From: Caldilineaceae bacterium
GTDB lineage: Bacteria > Chloroflexota > Anaerolineae > Caldilineales > Caldilineaceae
DNA length: 64,000 nt
Reading direction: 5' to 3'
Assembly: GCA_958295845.1 (NCBI GenBank)
Contig: OY282376.1
Coordinates: 5,339,352 to 5,403,351 of the forward strand
The translations under genes were made by a program, and so were the position numbers. The notes below the pieces were generated by a model that ran no database searches, was not told the origin of the DNA, and saw nothing but the letters and a program-made list of their open reading frames with translations. Positions 1 to 8,850 of the stretch are shown here, in pieces (within the stretch, counting starts at the first letter, position 1; every line of letters begins with the position of its first letter).

Positions 1-622
1 GGTAGATGATTGAGCCCCAGCCGATGCCTTGCCACAGGACAGAGCCAACGTACAGCGGCCGAAACCACGCCGACGAGCCCAGGATACGCCACTTTTCGCC
101 GGTCAGGGCCACCGCTATCTGGTTGACAATGCCGTCGAAGCCAAAAAAATCATAGATCATACCGACGATCACCACCACGGCGACGAAGTGCGGCAGGTAG
201 CTGATCGACTGGGTCACTCGCTTGAACAGACCGTGTTGTTGTTTGACCTCGTTGAGCAACACCGCGAAAACGATCGGCAGCGGATAGGAGATCACCAGCG
301 TCCAGAAGCCCAGCACGACTGTATTTTTTACCACGCGGAAGAAGAAGGGGTCCTCAAAGAACTTGAAAAAGTTCTCCAACCCCACCCATTCGCTGCCCCT
401 GATCCCGGATACGATGTTGTAGTCTTTGAAGGCGATCTGCAGGCCATACAAGGGATAGAAGCGAAAGAAGAAAAAGCCGACCAGCACGGGCAGGATCATC
501 ACATAGAGCTGCCAGTTAAGGCGGATTTCCTTCTCCAGCCGCACACGCCAGTCCTGTAGGCGTGTGCGGAGCTCGGGTCGTCCCGGAACCAGAGCAGCGC
601 CTACTGTCACATCCTCTCCCAT
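1..622 (-). CDS. ABC transporter permease, LplB/YtcP type (3' end outside window)
   Basis: Membrane subunit of a carbohydrate ABC importer; reading the minus strand from the ATG at 620-622 gives about 207 residues that stay open to the window edge. A short cytoplasmic N-terminus is followed by a first membrane helix (about residues 38-60) and the segment YPLYGLQIAFKDYN, which is characteristic of the LplB/polysaccharide permease subgroup. Further helices and the periplasmic/EAA-side segments follow, ending in WQGIGWGSIIY. An AAGGTG ribosome site lies 6 bases before the start. LplB proteins are usually about 300 residues, so roughly the last third lies outside. It would be the first or upstream gene of a transporter operon extending to the left. 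Family assignment is by pattern recognition and is firm; the substrate is unknown. Confidence 0.85.
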   Translation of the reverse strand, partial: MGEDVTVGAALVPGRPELRTRLQDWRVRLEKEIRLNWQLYVMILPVLVGFFFFRFYPLYGLQIAFKDYNIVSGIRGSEWVGLENFFKFFEDPFFFRVVKNTVVLGFWTLVISYPLPIVFAVLLNEVKQQHGLFKRVTQSISYLPHFVAVVVIVGMIYDFFGFDGIVNQIAVALTGEKWRILGSSAWFRPLYVGSVLWQGIGWGSIIY

Positions 623-1020
623 GGTTACACCTTGAAACTGCTAGTGAGATTACGACTCTTGACATACGCCTGCAGGGGCTGTTTGGGGGGCTGGCCGCAA
701 GCAGGGCTTGACATCTGACTGGTCGCCGCGCTTACGCTCCTTTGAGTATGGACTGTGAGGAGAAATTGTTGCTGCGGAATCGGAGACAAGATGTCAGACA
801 CCACATACAGGTTGGCAGTCTACTTGATATCCCATCCACAGTCAAGCATATAAAATTTAGTAGGATAACGCAGATTTGGGGTGGAAACAGTCGGGCGGGG
901 TGATTGTGCCGGCTTCGGTTGGAATTGTTTACCGGCTCTTGGAGAGACGCAAGGCAGGCGCCAGGCCTGGCCTTACGGGGCCTTTGGGCGAATGGCGACG
1001 ACGATGGGTGAGGCGCGCGA

Positions 1021-1041
1021 GGGCAGGCACAAGGCCTGCCC
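1021..1041. repeat. Perfect inverted repeat, stem 8 loop 5
   Basis: GGGCAGGC and GCCTGCCC flank ACAAG, giving a perfect hairpin in non-coding DNA. I see it only once in full in this window; it has the look of a dispersed intergenic palindrome. Confidence 0.7.
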
Positions 1042-1062
1042 CTACCGTAGTGTTTGGGGGGC

Positions 1063-1230
1063 CACTGTTGGCTAGACACCTTGCTCTCGCCACCTTGCTG
1101 GGGAAGAATGAGCACGGTCGCTAGCAAGGGCGGGGCGTTGCGGGGGCGCAGCCCCTGCACAAGGGAGGGCCGAAGGCCCGAACGCCCAGAAGAGCAGTTT
1201 TTAGTAGGCAGTTTTTAGTTATTAGTGAAT
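1063..1230. repeat. Dispersed repeat, copy 1
   Basis: The 62 bases at 1120-1181 (beginning GCTAGCAAGGGCGGGG) are identical to 58806-58867. The flanks are also similar: CACTGTTGGCTA upstream in both, and TTTTTAGT-rich direct repeats downstream (1196-1225), which match 58673-58706 more closely and 30333-30368 weakly. No protein is encoded. Confidence 0.85.
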
Positions 1231-1479
1231 GGGCGATTTTTCAGGGATGGATGTGAGGACTGGAGACGGTCTGGTCGATACCAGGGGTACAGGAGAGTTC
1301 GCCCCCATTTTGGGAAGCACCCAAATTCAGCAGTGTATCTCTATTATTGGGCAACTACGATCTGCCCTTTCAACCGACGAAAAAAGATCCATTGAACAGG
1401 AATCGATCCATCGCCTGCAATCCTGTCCATCCACATATCTGGCCGCGCTGTGTGTATGCAAAGACAGACTCAGATGCTG

Positions 1480-2538
1480 TCAGGCAACCGGCTTCAATTC
1501 CCCTTCATAAAGAAGAGCGTCTCGTTTCGTGGCTCGGAACCGGGGCGTTTCGCCGCTCAATACGGCGATGGCATCCTTGCAGGCATCGGTGAGACAGCGG
1601 CGGTGGCAGAAATCTGTGCCGCCGGCGATATGGGGTGTCGCCAGCACGTTTGGATGACGTCGAAACCAGGCGTCCTTGGGCGGGGGTTCTGGGGCGAACA
1701 CGTCGACAGACGCTGCTATCTCGCCGGCTTCAATCCGTTCCCACAACGCCTCTTGCTCGACAACCGCCATCCGCGTCACCAGGACAAATAAGGCCCCTTT
1801 CGGCAAGGAATATATTACCTCGCGGTTGATCACCTCCAGCGTTGTCGGCAGCGGCGGCAGACCGACGACAAATATCTCCGATGACTCGGCCAATTCGGCC
1901 AGAGAGTTTGCCCGCTTGACGCCGTATTGGGAGAACACTTCGTCAGGAACAAACGGGTCATAGACGCCAACGTCACATCTGAAGGGCGCAATCAGTTCGG
2001 CGTAGCGCCGATTGATGCTGCCCAATCCCGCCAGCCCCACCCGCCGGCCGGTCAGGTCACCGTAGACGAAGCCCGGCTTTTCCCAGGAGTCGAAGGGATG
2101 TGTCTGCCAGCCCCCTTCGCGCAACAGATACATCGATTCCGGGATGTCGCGGACCAGGTTCAGCGTCATCGCCAGCGCGAACTCTGCGACCGACGGCGTC
2201 ATGCTGCGTGAAGTGTCGATAAGCGTAATGCCGCACGCATCCAGCAGGTCAAAATCGACCCAGTCGGCGAAGCGGTTGTCAAAGGTTCCGGCGAATACCT
2301 TGAGGTTTTTCGCCTGCCGCCAGTGCTCGAGTTGCATCGCCGGGCGATGCCAACAGCCAATCACCGCGCCATCCGCTTCCTTGAGGAGGGCAAGAAACTG
2401 CTCAAAGGCAGCCGCTTCCTCACCGCTTCGTATCGCAACGATGTCAACTTGACCATGTTGCCGCAGCAGGTCGCATCCCTCACTGTGAAAATTGCTGCCG
2501 ATATGGTGTTTTTCATGAAGTAACACAACGTAACGCAT
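1480..2538 (-). CDS. D-isomer-specific 2-hydroxyacid dehydrogenase
   Basis: NAD(P)-dependent oxidoreductase interconverting a 2-hydroxy acid and its 2-oxo acid in the cytoplasm. The 352-residue product has the split catalytic domain at both ends and a central Rossmann domain with GLAGLGSINRRYAEL (about residue 168) as the dinucleotide-binding loop. The catalytic Arg is in VLVTRMAVV, the Glu in VDVFAPEPP and the His in ATPHIAGGT, so the triad is complete. Length is normal for the family. It starts at an ATG preceded by a purine-rich GGGGGAA. It stands alone, facing away from the island at 3.0 kb. The exact substrate cannot be read from sequence; divergent members act on hydroxypyruvate, glyoxylate or sugar-derived acids. 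Confidence 0.88.
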   Translation of the reverse strand: MRYVVLLHEKHHIGSNFHSEGCDLLRQHGQVDIVAIRSGEEAAAFEQFLALLKEADGAVIGCWHRPAMQLEHWRQAKNLKVFAGTFDNRFADWVDFDLLDACGITLIDTSRSMTPSVAEFALAMTLNLVRDIPESMYLLREGGWQTHPFDSWEKPGFVYGDLTGRRVGLAGLGSINRRYAELIAPFRCDVGVYDPFVPDEVFSQYGVKRANSLAELAESSEIFVVGLPPLPTTLEVINREVIYSLPKGALFVLVTRMAVVEQEALWERIEAGEIAASVDVFAPEPPPKDAWFRRHPNVLATPHIAGGTDFCHRRCLTDACKDAIAVLSGETPRFRATKRDALLYEGELKPVA

Positions 2539-3028
2539 CGAGGATTCCCCCTTACAGAAACGCGGAAAGTGTAGACAAAAACAGCCTCCGACGGAGTGAA
2601 AGCGTCGAGGCAGTTATGTTCCATATGATGCAAGTTTGCAGCAGGCGCAGTGTACAGCTACGTGCCGCCCATGTCAATCAGATCTGGGCTTTCCTCTAGA
2701 CCGCCTATTCTGTGCCGCACTTTGAAATGCGTGTATAATGCAAGTCGAATAAAGTATCCTCCATGCCTTTTGATCGGACAAAACGCCAATGGAAATCGAG
2801 GGGGGGGGCGTATAGCAACTAGAGGAGAACTATTTAGACTGCCGTAGCCTGGGGAAACCAACTTTCCATAGAAAACGCACCGTCGCCGATCCAATTCTGA
2901 AAGCATATTGCGTCTGTAGATGCCTTATGCCACCATTGAAGCCATCTTATCGGCATCCTCGCCAATTTAAAACATTATAGCAACTGGTTCGGTACATTTG
3001 GCATCCCAAAATCAAGAGGTCGCCAACT
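2539..3028. other. Intergenic region, no gene seen
   Basis: AT-richer than the preceding gene and marks the left border of the accessory island. Contains a run of nine G near 2800 but no recognisable coding sequence, hairpin or repeat. Confidence 0.5.
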
Positions 3029-3814
3029 ATGAACACGCCAACTGAATCTTCTGAGGTGGTCCCAATTCGGAGCTACCGAAATCCCCCTGTCGTGGAAGCA
3101 TTTTGCGAAGTGTACTTCACGTCGTCCAGTTGGGATGATTCGGTTCCTGAGGAATTCTTTAAACAGATCAAAGACATGTTTCCGAGACAAGAGGAGCGGA
3201 TGGTCCGACATGCTGAAATAACGGTTGATGAAGACAATGTCAAGACAGACTTGCAACATCGTCCGCCTCGCAAATTGTTCATTGCCAAGACTGGTGACGG
3301 AATTATTCAGATTACAAGAGACCTGTTCATTTTCAATCAGCTGACACCATATCGACATTTTGACGAATGGAAAGAACACCTGTTTAGGGGATTGTCCATT
3401 TATAAGAAACTAACCTCTCCTCAAAGTATCGAACGCATAGGGATTCGATATATGAATCGGTTTGAGATTCCCGGAACTGAGACTGCGATGGAAGACTATT
3501 TCACCGTCTACCCTACGATCCCGTTAGGAATGGGCAATAGACACCGTGGATTCCTTATCAGGTTCGAAATTCCGTTAGAAGACCAGGGTCCCTCTTTGCT
3601 GTTTACGCTCAGTTCTGTTGATGCCGAAACGCGGAGTCTTGATCGGCAATCCTTCATGCTGGATTTGTATGCGAAAATCCCGCTTGCAATTGAACCAGAT
3701 GAAACTGAGTTGAAACGACATATCACGCTCGCACATAAGAATGTCGTTAAAGCGTTTGAAGGAAGCATCACTGACAACCTACGTGCTCTATTCAACAAAA
3801 AGGAACCTACATGA
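3029..3814 (+). CDS. TIGR04255 family protein
   Basis: The 261-residue product matches the sporadically distributed TIGR04255 family: NPPVVEAFCEVYF near residue 19, a central RIGIRYMNRFEIP near 137, and a C-terminal helix HKNVVKAFEGSITDNLRALF. No catalytic motif or membrane segment is visible and the family has no established biochemical role. It opens a cluster: the next gene overlaps its stop by 4 bases (ATGA) and a DUF7689 gene follows, so the three are probably co-transcribed and translationally coupled. An AGAGG lies just before the start. Base composition is clearly more AT-rich than the flanking metabolic genes, which suggests horizontal acquisition. Family call is firm; function unknown. 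Confidence 0.8.
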   Translation: MNTPTESSEVVPIRSYRNPPVVEAFCEVYFTSSSWDDSVPEEFFKQIKDMFPRQEERMVRHAEITVDEDNVKTDLQHRPPRKLFIAKTGDGIIQITRDLFIFNQLTPYRHFDEWKEHLFRGLSIYKKLTSPQSIERIGIRYMNRFEIPGTETAMEDYFTVYPTIPLGMGNRHRGFLIRFEIPLEDQGPSLLFTLSSVDAETRSLDRQSFMLDLYAKIPLAIEPDETELKRHITLAHKNVVKAFEGSITDNLRALFNKKEPT

Positions 3815-4257
3815 TTAGAGTACCAACGATGGACGCTCAATTCGCAACCGTCGTTTCGGCACCTCCAGGCCAACATTTCTATGAGTCTCCTGAATCAAGT
3901 GAGCTTCTTGACGCTGCCAAAAGGCTTTTTGGCAGATCAGCCGGTGTTCAAGCTTCGATCGCGGATATTGAAACGCTGTTTCATGTCTTGGCAGGTGGAA
4001 TCGAACAAGATTGTGCGCTTCTTTCGTCCTTACATGAGATGGAAGAACACCCCTACTTCCGGCTCGTCGTCTCTATGGGGAACGTCATGCTTCCTCTGAT
4101 TCTAGGAGCAATCGAAAGTGATCCCGACATTTGGTGGTTTTCGGCTCTTCGGAAACTTACAGGAGAAAATCCTGTGAGAGAACAACATAGAGGCATTGTC
4201 GAAAGTATGAGACGCGATTGGTTCGAATGGGCAGAAGGCGAAGGTATTCGGTGGTAG
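3811..4257 (+). CDS. Small protein, partner in TIGR04255/DUF7689 cluster
   Basis: A 148-residue soluble protein. Its C-terminal half (about residues 88-148) has the pattern FRLVVSMGNVMLPLIL...DIWWFSALRKLTGENPV...HRG...MRRDWFEWAEGEG. I recognise this as a recurrent small-protein module (HEAT-like in character) often seen beside DUF7689-type genes, but I cannot give it a named family with certainty. It overlaps the previous gene by 4 bases and its 3' end overlaps the next reading frame, so it is in the middle of a tightly coupled operon. No catalytic residues can be proposed. The N-terminal 70 residues are not recognisable. Confidence 0.75.
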   Translation: MIRVPTMDAQFATVVSAPPGQHFYESPESSELLDAAKRLFGRSAGVQASIADIETLFHVLAGGIEQDCALLSSLHEMEEHPYFRLVVSMGNVMLPLILGAIESDPDIWWFSALRKLTGENPVREQHRGIVESMRRDWFEWAEGEGIRW

Positions 4258-4721
4258 AAGAGGCTTTGGGAGAGGAGCGCTCTATACGGACTAAGTTAGA
4301 AACTCACTTCCCCAAACTTATCGGGGCCGACTATCAAGTTACGAGTCCCGAGACAAGAACTTACAACTGCATCGCGTGGGCTGCCGGAGACGTTTCTCGT
4401 ATCTGGTGGCCCGACCCTAGCTGTTATTGGCCTCCAGGCGCAAAAGTAACAGTCTCTGTTGACGCATTCATTGATGCGTTTCAATGTCACGGATATGAAA
4501 TCGTTCGAAGTACCGATCTGGAGGCAGGATTTGAAAAAATCGTATTTTTCGTGAAACAGCAGAAGCCAACACACGCAGCACGTCAATTGCCCGATGGGAC
4601 TTGGACGAGCAAACTGGGGAGGTATGTAGACATAATGCACCCTAGCCTTGATCATATCAGCGGAAAAGAATATGGATATCCTCTGGTCGTGATGGCTCGA
4701 CCTCGAAGGTTGAGAAGCTAA
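4227..4721 (+). CDS. DUF7689-like protein
   Basis: About 155-165 residues. Recognised by YNCIAWAAGDVSRIWWP (about residue 48), YWPPGAK, GFEKIVFFVK, and the strongly conserved PTHAARQLPDGTWTSKLG followed by DIMHPSLDHISGKEYG. The conserved Cys in NCIAW and His in PTHAARQ resemble a papain-like (NlpC/P60 or amidase-type) Cys-His pair; that is inference only. The start is uncertain: TTG 4218, ATG 4227 and GTG 4251 are all in frame, and GAAGG before 4251 favours the GTG, which would place the start across the stop of the upstream gene. Co-transcribed with the two genes before it, AT-rich like them. A role in defence or as a toxin is a guess from context. Confidence 0.75.
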   Translation: MGRRRRYSVVEEALGEERSIRTKLETHFPKLIGADYQVTSPETRTYNCIAWAAGDVSRIWWPDPSCYWPPGAKVTVSVDAFIDAFQCHGYEIVRSTDLEAGFEKIVFFVKQQKPTHAARQLPDGTWTSKLGRYVDIMHPSLDHISGKEYGYPLVVMARPRRLRS

Positions 4722-4872
4722 CTGAATCATCTTTCGTGAGGAAGGGTTTCGGCTCTCCTCAGTTCAGTTTGCTACTAAACCATACGAAGCCCTACCGATA
4801 CGCGAACGCTTCTCATCAGTTTCCTAGATCGACTTTCCGCTTCCTTATGTTCAAGTTGTAGGGGGTAGACAC

Positions 4873-5211
4873 ATGACGGTCCGCTTTGAAATAAGCTACG
4901 AAATCAAACAAGCCCGAGCGCGTATCAATGAAATTAAAACGCTTCAAAACGGAGAGCTTTTTTCTTTCAGTGCAGATGGCAATATATCTTTGGCTGACTA
5001 CTTTGGTCCAGGTGGCGGTGGATACGAATGTACAGTGAGTATTCAGACCGAGGAAGGACGAGTAGACATACCTGTTAAAAGTAATACTGTCTCTCTCACC
5101 GACGACACCGTCGTTCTCGACGTGCCACAGTCTGGTCGAAATATACTTAACAACATTCGGGAAGGAACACGATTTATCTTCGCAATCCATAGACCAGCGA
5201 AAGACCAATAA
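4873..5211 (+). CDS. Hypothetical protein
   Basis: A 112-residue product of unknown family, predicted soluble, beginning MTVRFEISYEIKQARARINEIK and rich in beta-type segments (TVSLTDDTVVLDVP). A G-rich GTAGGGGG precedes the ATG. It lies 150 bases after the DUF7689-like gene in the same direction and shares the AT-rich composition, so it may be the last gene of the island. No motif supports a function. Confidence 0.5.
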   Translation: MTVRFEISYEIKQARARINEIKTLQNGELFSFSADGNISLADYFGPGGGGYECTVSIQTEEGRVDIPVKSNTVSLTDDTVVLDVPQSGRNILNNIREGTRFIFAIHRPAKDQ

Positions 5212-5860
5212 GGATGGAGATATCGGCTAATACTTTGGCCAACACTACCAGCGTTTCCTACGTCACCAGTCCCTATCTCAACTGAACTTGAGTGGAAGTT
5301 AGTAGATGGAATCTCCCAGATAGACTTTCAAGGTTAAGCGTCCCCTGGACCTGCAACTTCAATGCACTGAGAATCATCAGATCTGTAAACACCGACACAA
5401 ATGTGACACCTGTCATACGCGTCATGTTTTTCCCTTTGACCTATGGATGAATGCAAGAGGCTTCCTACCATAGGCAAGGCAAAGGCATGAGACGATAAAG
5501 GGTTTCGGAGGGTGCATCTCAGATCTTAGGGTAGCCCAGAGTAGCGGGCTACGGATCCCAATATGGCCTTCCAGAGGAAGCCAGAAACTCTCCTCCATTT
5601 TGGGATGCCCCCGGGGGTTTGCCAAACTATAGGCCCGTCGTGATGTGCCCTGTCAACCGACGGAAATCTCCATCAGAAATCCCCTCGTGGCCCCCAATCC
5701 TGACATACCACATATTTGGCTACCGCTGACTCCAGCTGTTTGGCATAGCGGGCGCAATAACTGAATACCGAGCTAAGGTGCATATTTGAACAGTCCACCA
5801 AGCACGTGGAGGAACAGTTTCGTGGTCAGTAAGCGGCGGCGACCCACGGCAGCCTATAAG
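5212..5860. other. Gene-free stretch with decayed repeat
   Basis: No gene seen. The part at about 5590-5720 (CCATTTTGGGATGC, TGTCAACCGACGGAAA, CAATCCTGACATACCACATAT) resembles 1305-1440 and more weakly 43.79-43.96 kb, so this is a dispersed repeat family. The right end abuts the truncated AbiEii gene. Confidence 0.5.
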
Positions 5861-6076
5861 TCAACTATGTGCATAGTCGCTTTCATAACCTCTTGACATC
5901 AGGGCCAGAAGTGCTGCCCCTTTCAGGATGCAACGGTCCCGCTCCACGGACTTGCCCAAGCGATAGAGAAATCGCTCGCAGGCGTAGCGGACGAGGAACA
6001 GTTCATACTCACTGCCAACACTCCTTGCTTTGTTAAGCAGACGCGCCCTGATTGAGGCGGCAACATTGGCTGTCAT
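5861..6076 (-). pseudogene. AbiEii/AbiGii nucleotidyltransferase toxin, N-terminal fragment
   Basis: Only 71 residues, against roughly 250-300 for intact AbiEii. The visible part, ARLLNKARSVGSEYELFLVRYACERFLYRL...RDRCILKGAALLALMSRGY, is the typical AbiEii N-terminus leading into the nucleotidyltransferase core. The reading then ends before the catalytic Asp-x-Asp motif that should follow the KGA segment. The gene begins inside the last codons of the upstream AbiEi gene (4-base overlap, ATGA), the usual arrangement of type IV AbiE systems. Downstream DNA is repeat-like, consistent with a deletion or insertion that removed the rest. The toxin should be inactive. Confidence 0.8.
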
Positions 6077-6675
6077 AGCACACCCGCCTCCAGTATGGTT
6101 TTGAGACGACGCGAGGGCAGCACTTCAAGCGTGCGAGCCAGCGCGGCAGTGGTCACCTTCCTGTCTTGTAGTGCCCCCCGCAGCGCCTCCAGTGCAGCCT
6201 CTCTGCCGACAAGACGCTCAAACCGGAAACAGTCAACCACGGTACGGTCTGGTGAAGTAATACGGGCTGGCACTCCTTCAAACTTCATCTCCTGAATACC
6301 ATAGGTCCAGGCTGCGCCGCTGAACCGGAGCAGACGCACTCCCACATTGGTCAGCACAGGAGGCTTTGCTTTGTGCGGGATGGCGATCCAGACCTGGTGC
6401 GGAAGTTGCGTACCGATCCCATGCACCTGAAGCGCCGAAAGGAGGCAAACGATAGCGTTGGGAACGCGGGCGCAGACGGAGGCGATCGAATAGCGTTCTG
6501 TGGGCTCAGCGTCGGCAAGCCGGTAGAGACCCCAACCGACGCGCTCGACAGCCTCGTCCGCCTCAAGCTGTCGCAGCCTGTGGTAGGGGATTCCCAGCGG
6601 CTCCAGTTGACTTGGGCGAAAAAAGACGCCGATACCGGCTTGGTGAAGGATCTCCTCATTGAGTTTGGCTGTCAT
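6073..6675 (-). CDS. AbiEi family antitoxin (type IV toxin-antitoxin)
   Basis: A 200-residue protein with an N-terminal winged-helix domain (about residues 15-55: GVFFRPSQLEPLGIPYHRLRQLEADEAVERVGWGLYRL broken here only by variable positions) followed by the AbiEi C-terminal domain, recognised by TSPDRTVVDCFRFERLVGREAALEAL and the preceding GIQEMKFEGVPARI. In known AbiE systems this protein binds the operon promoter and neutralises the nucleotidyltransferase toxin without direct stable contact. Here the toxin gene behind it is truncated, so it may be a retained antitoxin acting alone or only as an autoregulator. Length is normal. Confidence 0.82.
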   Translation of the reverse strand: MTAKLNEEILHQAGIGVFFRPSQLEPLGIPYHRLRQLEADEAVERVGWGLYRLADAEPTERYSIASVCARVPNAIVCLLSALQVHGIGTQLPHQVWIAIPHKAKPPVLTNVGVRLLRFSGAAWTYGIQEMKFEGVPARITSPDRTVVDCFRFERLVGREAALEALRGALQDRKVTTAALARTLEVLPSRRLKTILEAGVL

Positions 6676-7365
6676 TGCTTGTCAGTCCTGCCTTCTTCGT
6701 GATGACGAATACTTGCATTCTACGCAACCGTCGGACAGCTGTCAATTTTAGTCGGCATATCTTAGTCCTATGCCGACCTTTTTCAGTCAAAGGAGGCAAC
6801 TTACTCTTCAGACACTGCCATTCTCGCTGCACAGGACCGAACGACATAGCGGTACGGAAGGTATTCCGCCGCCATACAGCGCACGCCCAACCCTGTCTGG
6901 ATACACCATTTCGTGGTCCAGCCACAACCTTTCCTGGCGACGACCGGTCACAAAAACCTGATTCAGGCAACGGAGACCTTCCCCCAGAGAGTGTCCGGGG
7001 CCACCCTCGGGTCAATTTATCCTGTTTGACACTGCCCAACGGCCCGGCTAAACTGTCGCGCGACATAGTCATCCTTCAGCGTGATTTTTCGACCCTCTTG
7101 CATCAGTGGCGGCTGGCCGGTTAAGCCCGCGCCTCCTTCCGACATGTAGGTCCCCAACGCGTGAGAACGTTTTCTGTCCACGGTACACAATCTGTTTCGT
7201 CGCAAGAAGCCACGAATTGCGCGCCGGGTGTATACGGCAAGACCTTGCGTTCTGACTTTTCGTCCTCAGTGTTCTTTGTCATGCCAGACAGCCAAGCACG
7301 CAGTGCCGGTATCGAACAGTTCCCAATCTTTATTGAGCACACTACAAGAGAATGGAGGGCATCAA
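6676..7365. other. Intergenic region upstream of sugar ABC operon
   Basis: About 690 bases between divergent genes. No gene recognised. It holds a LacI-type palindrome at 7162-7175 and presumably the promoters for both directions. Confidence 0.5.
7162..7175. promoter_or_regulatory. Possible LacI-family operator
   Basis: TGAGAACGTTTTCT is a near-perfect palindrome centred on CG and differs at one position from the cre/LacI-family consensus (TGNNARCGNWWWCA). It lies about 190 bases before the binding-protein start, where a sugar-responsive repressor could act. No LacI gene is in the window. Confidence 0.4.
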
Positions 7366-8715
7366 ATGTACACAGGCTTGAAGAGATTAGTGCCGCTGCT
7401 GCTTATTCTGGGTCTGCTTGTGGCAGCCTGCGCGCCTGTAGGTGGACAGCAGTCCGGAGAAGGCGGCGCACCGGAAAAGGTGCAGATCACGTTCTGGCAA
7501 GGCACTTCCGTAACCGCCGACTGCATAATCGACGTGGCCGTCAACAGCTTTAACGAGCAGAGCGACACCATCGAGGTGATCGCCGAAAAGAAGGCCAATA
7601 TGATGGACGCCGTGCGCCCTGCCCTTGCTGCCGGCGCCGGGCCGGACATCGTGCCAACCCACGGCCCCTCCTTTGTCGCGGAATTTGCGCTCGCCGACCA
7701 GCTCATGCCGCTGGATGATCTGGCCGACCAGTTCGGTTGGGAAGAGCTGTTCGTACCCTGGGCCTTGAACCTGGGCCGCGTACAGGGCACCCTTTACAGC
7801 CTCCCGCAAGAATTGGAGACGATGGTCCTCTTCTACAATAAGACCGTCTTCGAAGAGCATGGCTGGGAGCCGCCCACCACAATGGACGAGCTGGAAGTCC
7901 TCTCCGCCCAGATCCAGGAGGCCGGCATCATTCCCTTTGCCGGGGGTGCCGCCGATGCCATCGACAACAATGAGTTTTTCTTCACCGAGTTTGTCAATAA
8001 AATCGCCGGTCCCGAAAAGGTCTACCAGGCGCTCAAGGGTGAACTTTCCTGGACAGACCCCGATTTCGTCACCGCCATCGAGACCCTGAACCGAATGTTC
8101 CAGGCCGGCCACTGGATGGGCAGCCCCGCAAACTTCCTGGTCACCGACTTTTCCATCGCCCGCGCAGCTTTTGCCACAGGAGAAGCTGCCATGACCATGG
8201 AGGGAACCTGGATCTATGACAGCCTGGTGGGCGAAATGTTCACCGAGGATAGCGAACACGGCAACGATTGGGACTGGGTGCCCATGCCCTCGCTGACCGG
8301 CGAAGCCATGTTCAACATCGGCACTGGCAGCACCCAATCGATCAATCGCAGTTCAGAACACCCCGAAGCCGCCGCCGAGTTTCTGACCCACTACAACTCG
8401 CCCGAAATTCAGTCGCGCCTGCTGGTCGAGTGCCAGTATGCAACCGCGCCGATTCGCCTTGATCCGTCCCAACTGGCAGGCGTTGAACCGCGTATGGCCC
8501 GTCTATTGTCTGATTTCGCCACGGCGTCTGCAGAGGGTAACTACGGCTATACCACCTGGTCATTCTTCCCACCCAAGACGAATCAGGTGATCTACGAAGA
8601 GATCGAGAAAGTCTGGGTTGGCGATATGACGCCCGAGGAGTACATGGCCGCGGTTGACGCCGCCTTCCAGGAAGAGCTGGCGGCCGGTGAGACCCTGGTC
8701 ATACCCGATCGATAG
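7366..8715 (+). CDS. Extracellular sugar-binding lipoprotein of ABC transporter 1
   Basis: Solute-binding protein (family 1, CUT1 class) that captures an oligosaccharide outside the membrane. The chosen ATG has GGAGGG 9 bases upstream and opens a lipoprotein signal: a KR-containing n-region, a hydrophobic stretch and the lipobox LVAAC with the lipid-modified Cys at about residue 21. An in-frame longer reading from 7228 lacks these features. The mature part (449 residues in all) shows family hallmarks such as ITFWQGTSV, the GAGPDIV segment, LYSLPQELETMVLFYNKTVFEEHG and the WEPPTTMDEL stretch. The two permease genes follow. A pair of hairpins lies between this gene and the first permease. Confidence 0.9.
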   Translation: MYTGLKRLVPLLLILGLLVAACAPVGGQQSGEGGAPEKVQITFWQGTSVTADCIIDVAVNSFNEQSDTIEVIAEKKANMMDAVRPALAAGAGPDIVPTHGPSFVAEFALADQLMPLDDLADQFGWEELFVPWALNLGRVQGTLYSLPQELETMVLFYNKTVFEEHGWEPPTTMDELEVLSAQIQEAGIIPFAGGAADAIDNNEFFFTEFVNKIAGPEKVYQALKGELSWTDPDFVTAIETLNRMFQAGHWMGSPANFLVTDFSIARAAFATGEAAMTMEGTWIYDSLVGEMFTEDSEHGNDWDWVPMPSLTGEAMFNIGTGSTQSINRSSEHPEAAAEFLTHYNSPEIQSRLLVECQYATAPIRLDPSQLAGVEPRMARLLSDFATASAEGNYGYTTWSFFPPKTNQVIYEEIEKVWVGDMTPEEYMAAVDAAFQEELAAGETLVIPDR

Positions 8716-8788
8716 AGGTCGCCTACCGCGCATATAGCGAACGGCGGCGTATCTGACACCGCCCCATATTCACGTGCATTGGGACAGT

Positions 8789-8820
8789 TGCGATCCTCGT
8801 CTTGGCGGGCGAGGACCGCA
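8789..8820 (+). promoter_or_regulatory. Stem-loop downstream of binding-protein gene
   Basis: TGCGATCCTCG (8789-8799) pairs with CGAGGACCGCA (8810-8820) with one mismatch and a 10-base loop. First of two hairpins in the 236-base space between the binding-protein and permease genes. Confidence 0.6.
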
Positions 8821-8850
8821 TTTGCCAGTATCGGGAAACCGTCCGAACGG

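Larger units (their letters stand above)
623..1479. other. Gene-free stretch with dispersed repeats
   Basis: No convincing gene: the open frames here lack ribosome sites and recognisable protein sequence. The stretch holds a perfect palindrome (1021-1041), a dispersed repeat unit (about 1063-1230) and a decayed segment (about 1320-1450) resembling segments near 5.6 and 43.8 kb. Confidence 0.7.

Noticed and set aside
732..1160. 142-codon minus-strand frame in the repeat region
   Set aside because: Covers repeat DNA, has no ribosome site and no protein-like features.
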